From Minisyncoccota bacterium (GTDB lineage Bacteria > Patescibacteriota > Minisyncoccia > Minisyncoccales > UBA5738): a DNA stretch of 8,030 bases. The stretch is taken from assembly GCA_025453415.1 (NCBI GenBank), contig JALOQL010000046.1, positions 1 through 8,030 on the forward strand, in the 5' to 3' direction. The notes under the pieces were generated by a model that was given only the letters and a program-made list of their open reading frames with translations, had not been told where the DNA came from and ran no database searches. Shown piece after piece: positions 5,396-8,030 of this stretch (the first letter of the stretch is position 1; every line of letters begins with the position of its first letter). Position numbers and translations under genes: made by a program.

Positions 5396-7171
5396 TTATC
5401 CTCTTGTAGCGCTTCGCTTTCGCCTGGATATTTTCCTTTCGATTTCTTCCAAATCGACCTCGAGGTTATCTTTGATCTCTTTTTCCTCTTTCGTCAAAAC
5501 ACGGTGGCGCCTGACGTGCTGCAGTATTTCTAGATATTTAGCGAATATTTCCCTCATCCGCGCCGCATCGCCGCATACCAGATTTCGCATGGTCAATTTG
5601 CGCCTGATCTTTCGATAATTGAAGCCCAGGCAGAACGCCGCTATCATCGCCAACAAAAATACCGCGCCGAAGGCGATCGTCACCGGATCGTCGACCGATA
5701 TTTTCAAGGGTCTAGAAATTACCTTGGTCCGCAAATGCGCGGAAGAAAGATAATTGTCTCCGGATCCGGCCGTAAGCCATATATCGTAATCACCCGCTTC
5801 GAGCTTTGGCGTCAGCGCGAAAAAGTTTCCTTCGGAGTTTGATTGCGCCCGCACGACGGTCGGTTTTTCATTCCCGCGCCTGATATTTACCGTCACTTTC
5901 GAGTTCGCGTCTTGCGTCCGGCCGCTGATCAGCAGCTGTTCGTTGGCGGATAGTTCCGGCGCTACCTGATCAATGCTTAAAACGGCGGGCGCTTCGGACG
6001 GCAAAATTAATTCGGCCGGCGGATTATCGGACGTTGAACCATCGACAGAAGTCGTCGCCGCCGCCGTCTCGGGCTCGGGCACCGAATCATCGGCCGCGTT
6101 AAAAAATGCCGCGGTTTCAATATTGTTACCCGCAAAGTCATATGCCGACAACCTTACCTCATTTTCCCCGGCGGCATCTATCGGAAAACTATACTTACCG
6201 TCGACAAATTCATCGGCCGGAACTTTTTTCGCAAGATTGCCGTTCAGGAATATTTCGTAATGATTTATTCCGGAAATTTCATCCTGGATGCCGGAAACGA
6301 TATTAAGAGTTTTGGACGCGCTCTCATAGCTAAACTCCGTGCCGTTGTTTTTGGGCGCGGTAGAATCGATCTTGAAAACATATTTGCTGACCGGACCCCA
6401 TTCGCCGTTCTTTCCGGCGCGCACCTTAAAATACCAAATGCCGTCACCCAGGCCGTTAACCGTTTTTCTGTCAATCGCGGGGCTGTACGAAACTTGGGGC
6501 ATGGTTGAAGCATTCTTGCCGATGACCGTCTGCACCGAATCGATACCCGACGTTATCGACCAAGTTACCAGCACATCATCGTCCCTGTACCACTGGTTCT
6601 GGTCCGGATGCGTCGGCGAAGATAACTTCAGCGCGGAAATTGAACTCAATAAAGGCGCCGCCGCCGGCTCCGCGGCGATGATATTAAAAATTTTTCCTTT
6701 CCTGTTTTTTAAAACATCAGTTCCCAAACCGTCATTGGCGCGAACCGCCGCCTCGCCGAATTTTATTTCCGCCTGGCCGGTTTTTTTGGCCCGGGCAACG
6801 AAAGATAACGCCAAGCCCCGGCTCCCGTTGAAACCCGGGCTGGGCAGCCCGCCGTCGAAAGCGACGATTCCGTTGCCGTTGGAAAAAGAAGGCTCTTCTA
6901 CCCAAATTGAAAATACCGAACCGGCCTTGTTGACCGACAGCACATCGAAATATTCCGAAGGGAATTCTATTGAAGCTCCCGCATTATTGACCGCAACCCC
7001 TTCGGAATCGATGACAACTGACAGCGAAACAGTCTGTCCAACTTTGATGCTGTCCGAGGTGGATTCGATTTTTATTGCCGCCGCCTCCGCATTGCCGCAA
7101 AAACCAAATAAAACCGCCAACAGCGCCGCGATGCGATAAGATCTATTTTTTACCGATCCTTTTATATGCAT
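5396..7171 (-). CDS. Large membrane-anchored cohesin-like surface protein with further beta-sandwich domains and a cytosolic tail
   Basis: The protein has 591 residues. A signal peptide (1-30, cleavage in the Ala run) is followed by a cohesin-like domain (about 33-164) with VGQTVSLSVVID and a late ANDGLGTD. A fibronectin-III-like domain (about 183-270) carries the SPTHPDQNQWY and DGIWYFKVRA motifs and ends in KIDSTAP. An Ig-like domain follows (about 276-358), then a Pro/Ser/Thr/Ala-rich spacer (360-400) and another small beta domain (about 402-490). One membrane helix (497-517) precedes a basic cytosolic tail with a predicted coiled coil (about 535-585). The cohesin is thus displayed outside while the tail stays in the cell. 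The cohesin call rests on resemblance to its neighbour and to dockerin-linked cohesins. The ATG at 7169-7171 overlaps the upstream gene by 29 bases, pointing to coupled translation; no Shine-Dalgarno is seen. Confidence 0.85.
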   Translation of the reverse strand: MHIKGSVKNRSYRIAALLAVLFGFCGNAEAAAIKIESTSDSIKVGQTVSLSVVIDSEGVAVNNAGASIEFPSEYFDVLSVNKAGSVFSIWVEEPSFSNGNGIVAFDGGLPSPGFNGSRGLALSFVARAKKTGQAEIKFGEAAVRANDGLGTDVLKNRKGKIFNIIAAEPAAAPLLSSISALKLSSPTHPDQNQWYRDDDVLVTWSITSGIDSVQTVIGKNASTMPQVSYSPAIDRKTVNGLGDGIWYFKVRAGKNGEWGPVSKYVFKIDSTAPKNNGTEFSYESASKTLNIVSGIQDEISGINHYEIFLNGNLAKKVPADEFVDGKYSFPIDAAGENEVRLSAYDFAGNNIETAAFFNAADDSVPEPETAAATTSVDGSTSDNPPAELILPSEAPAVLSIDQVAPELSANEQLLISGRTQDANSKVTVNIRRGNEKPTVVRAQSNSEGNFFALTPKLEAGDYDIWLTAGSGDNYLSSAHLRTKVISRPLKISVDDPVTIAFGAVFLLAMIAAFCLGFNYRKIRRKLTMRNLVCGDAARMREIFAKYLEILQHVRRHRVLTKEEKEIKDNLEVDLEEIERKISRRKRSATRG

Positions 7172-7778
7172 AGTAAATGGTTATCGATGCGATAATGGCG
7201 AAAAATGCTGATAATAATATTTTAACATCGAACTGTCGCGGCGGGGTATTCAATGGTTCCTTTTCCGCCCCCGGAGAGTTTTCATTTTCCGGTCCCAATA
7301 CCAATGGTTGCGCGTAGAGGGCTTCTTGCGTACCCCGGCCATCATTGAGATAGGCGCTCCCGCCGGTTAATCCGACCGTCAGGCGCCCGGATGCGGGCAA
7401 TGCGAGGCGCAGACGGAAAAGCAAGCTTCTTGCGCTGAATCCTCCCGGCGCGCCGCCGGTGAAACGGACGGTCTTTTCTCCCGGAACATACTCCGGCTCC
7501 TGTTGCCAAACCGTCAATATCGATCCATCGGTATCGACCTTAACCGACGGACCATCGGAATTGATCCCTTCGAAAACGATCGAACCTTCGGCGACGTTCA
7601 AATCCTTTGATCGCGGGTCGATCGTTACCTCAATGACCCTCGTTCCGTCCTGCCCCCCGGATCCTGGCAATTCTTGGAAATTCAATTGCGCCGCGAACGC
7701 GCCTCGCGGGAATGCCAGCATAATCATCATCAAGATAAAAATCGGCATCGGCCGTTTAAATATTTCAGGCATGATCAT
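7143..7778 (-). CDS. Membrane-anchored cohesin-like protein
   Basis: The protein has 211 residues when started at 7778. A signal peptide (about 1-30, AFA-AQ cleavage) is followed by a single cohesin-like domain (32-160). Its core, DGSILTVWQQEP (84-95), VRFTGGAPGGF (104-114) and YLNDGRGTQ (143-151), matches the equivalent strands of the 591-residue neighbour, so the two are paralogues. A short Pro/Glu/Asn-rich linker (163-182) leads to a C-terminal membrane helix (185-205) and a basic end. The domain therefore sits close to the outer face of the membrane. I chose the ATG at 7776-7778 because it forms an ATGA overlap with the dockerin gene; an in-frame ATG at 7812-7814 would add 12 residues and a 40-base overlap. 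The next gene overlaps its end by 29 bases. It is likely a receptor for the dockerin encoded just upstream. Confidence 0.83.
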   Translation of the reverse strand: MIMPEIFKRPMPIFILMMIMLAFPRGAFAAQLNFQELPGSGGQDGTRVIEVTIDPRSKDLNVAEGSIVFEGINSDGPSVKVDTDGSILTVWQQEPEYVPGEKTVRFTGGAPGGFSARSLLFRLRLALPASGRLTVGLTGGSAYLNDGRGTQEALYAQPLVLGPENENSPGAEKEPLNTPPRQFDVKILLSAFFAIIASITIYYAYKRIGKK

Positions 7779-8030
7779 CTTTTTACCATCAACGGCGTTG
7801 TTTTTTTGCTCCATTGGTAAAGCATTATCGAAAAATCCACGGAGTTTACCTTGCCGTCGCGGTTGATATCTACCAGCGGATTTTTTAATGCGACCTTCGA
7901 TTTCCAGTAATAGAGTAGGATCGAGAAATCGACGGAATTCACCTTGCCGTCGCCGTTAAGGTCGGCGGTTGCAAATTTATTACCGGTTAAAACCGTTACC
8001 CCTCCTCCGCCGCCGCCGGCTCCGCCGCCA
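7775..8030 (-). CDS. C-terminal end of a dockerin type I protein (N-terminus beyond window)
   Basis: The open frame enters from the right edge and stops with TGA at 7775-7777, leaving 84 complete residues. It begins with a glycine-rich linker and ends with a dockerin: two Ca2+-binding F-hand repeats 31 residues apart, starting DLNGDGKVNSVDF (codons from 7963) and DINRDGKVNSVDF (codons from 7870). Each is followed by a helix with S-I-x-L/M-Y-x-W. The Asp/Asn positions 1, 3, 5 and the later Asp that bind calcium are intact in both. Dockerins bind cohesins, and two cohesin-like proteins are encoded immediately downstream in the same operon, so this protein is probably held at the cell surface by them. 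What the missing N-terminal part does cannot be seen. The stop overlaps the next ATG (ATGA). Confidence 0.92.
   Translation of the reverse strand, partial: GGGAGGGGGGVTVLTGNKFATADLNGDGKVNSVDFSILLYYWKSKVALKNPLVDINRDGKVNSVDFSIMLYQWSKKTTPLMVKR
7811..7963. repeat. 93-bp-period duplication encoding the two dockerin repeats
   Basis: The 60-base blocks 7904-7963 and 7811-7870 are about three-quarters identical at a 31-codon period. Most differences are in third positions, so protein identity is kept by selection. Such symmetry is usual in dockerins. Confidence 0.8.

Noticed and set aside
6339..7139. A 266-codon plus-strand frame inside the large cohesin-like gene
   Set aside because: It lies entirely opposite a well-supported multi-domain protein and shows no domain of its own.
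7143..7814. Longer start at 7814 for the single-domain cohesin protein
   Set aside because: It would overlap the dockerin gene by 40 bases and put 12 polar residues before the signal peptide. The ATG at 7778 gives the usual ATGA overlap.
1..8030. tRNA, rRNA, riboswitch, insertion sequence or alternative genetic code
   Set aside because: I saw no cloverleaf, rRNA-like stretch, long leader, transposase or inverted-repeat ends, and TGA behaves as a normal stop at the purP and dockerin junctions.

Overview
The window looks like part of a genome from a Candidate Phyla Radiation (Patescibacteria, probably Parcubacteria-like) bacterium. This is an inference from four things: short secreted or membrane-anchored proteins with few known domains, the Parcubacteria-style combination of dockerin, cohesin and thrombospondin-like repeats, an archaeal-type PurP pair in a bacterial-looking setting, and starts that mostly lack a Shine-Dalgarno sequence. 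Base composition is about half GC by eye and the standard genetic code fits every gene.

Left part (1-2420, all minus strand): four short, separately transcribed genes for envelope or exported proteins. From right to left these are a small membrane-anchored protein (2114-2383), a DUF4232-like membrane-anchored protein (1172-1768), a secreted protein with a duplicated Cys motif and a C-terminal coiled coil (644-1114), and the start of a surface protein with two thrombospondin-1-like repeats and an Ig-like domain that runs off the left edge (1-531). Hairpin terminators and extended -10 promoters separate most of them. A cysteine-rich domain with no credible start or end lies stranded between two terminators (1883-2041).

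Middle (2444-4710, plus strand): a clear promoter drives two tandem PurP-family ATP-grasp genes with an ATGA overlap, ending in a strong bidirectional terminator. The second copy is a canonical PurP (AICAR + formate + ATP to FAICAR, purine synthesis). The first has lost the glycine-rich ATP loop and other conserved residues.

Right part (4753-8030, minus strand): an operon of a dockerin-bearing protein (C-terminal end only), a membrane-anchored cohesin-like protein and a larger membrane-anchored cohesin-like protein with several beta-sandwich domains and a cytosolic tail. The genes overlap by 4 and 29 bases. Downstream lie a truncated cohesin-like reading frame without a normal start codon and a small three-helix membrane protein. 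The dockerin and the anchored cohesins together suggest a cell-surface docking system, which is the most interesting content here.
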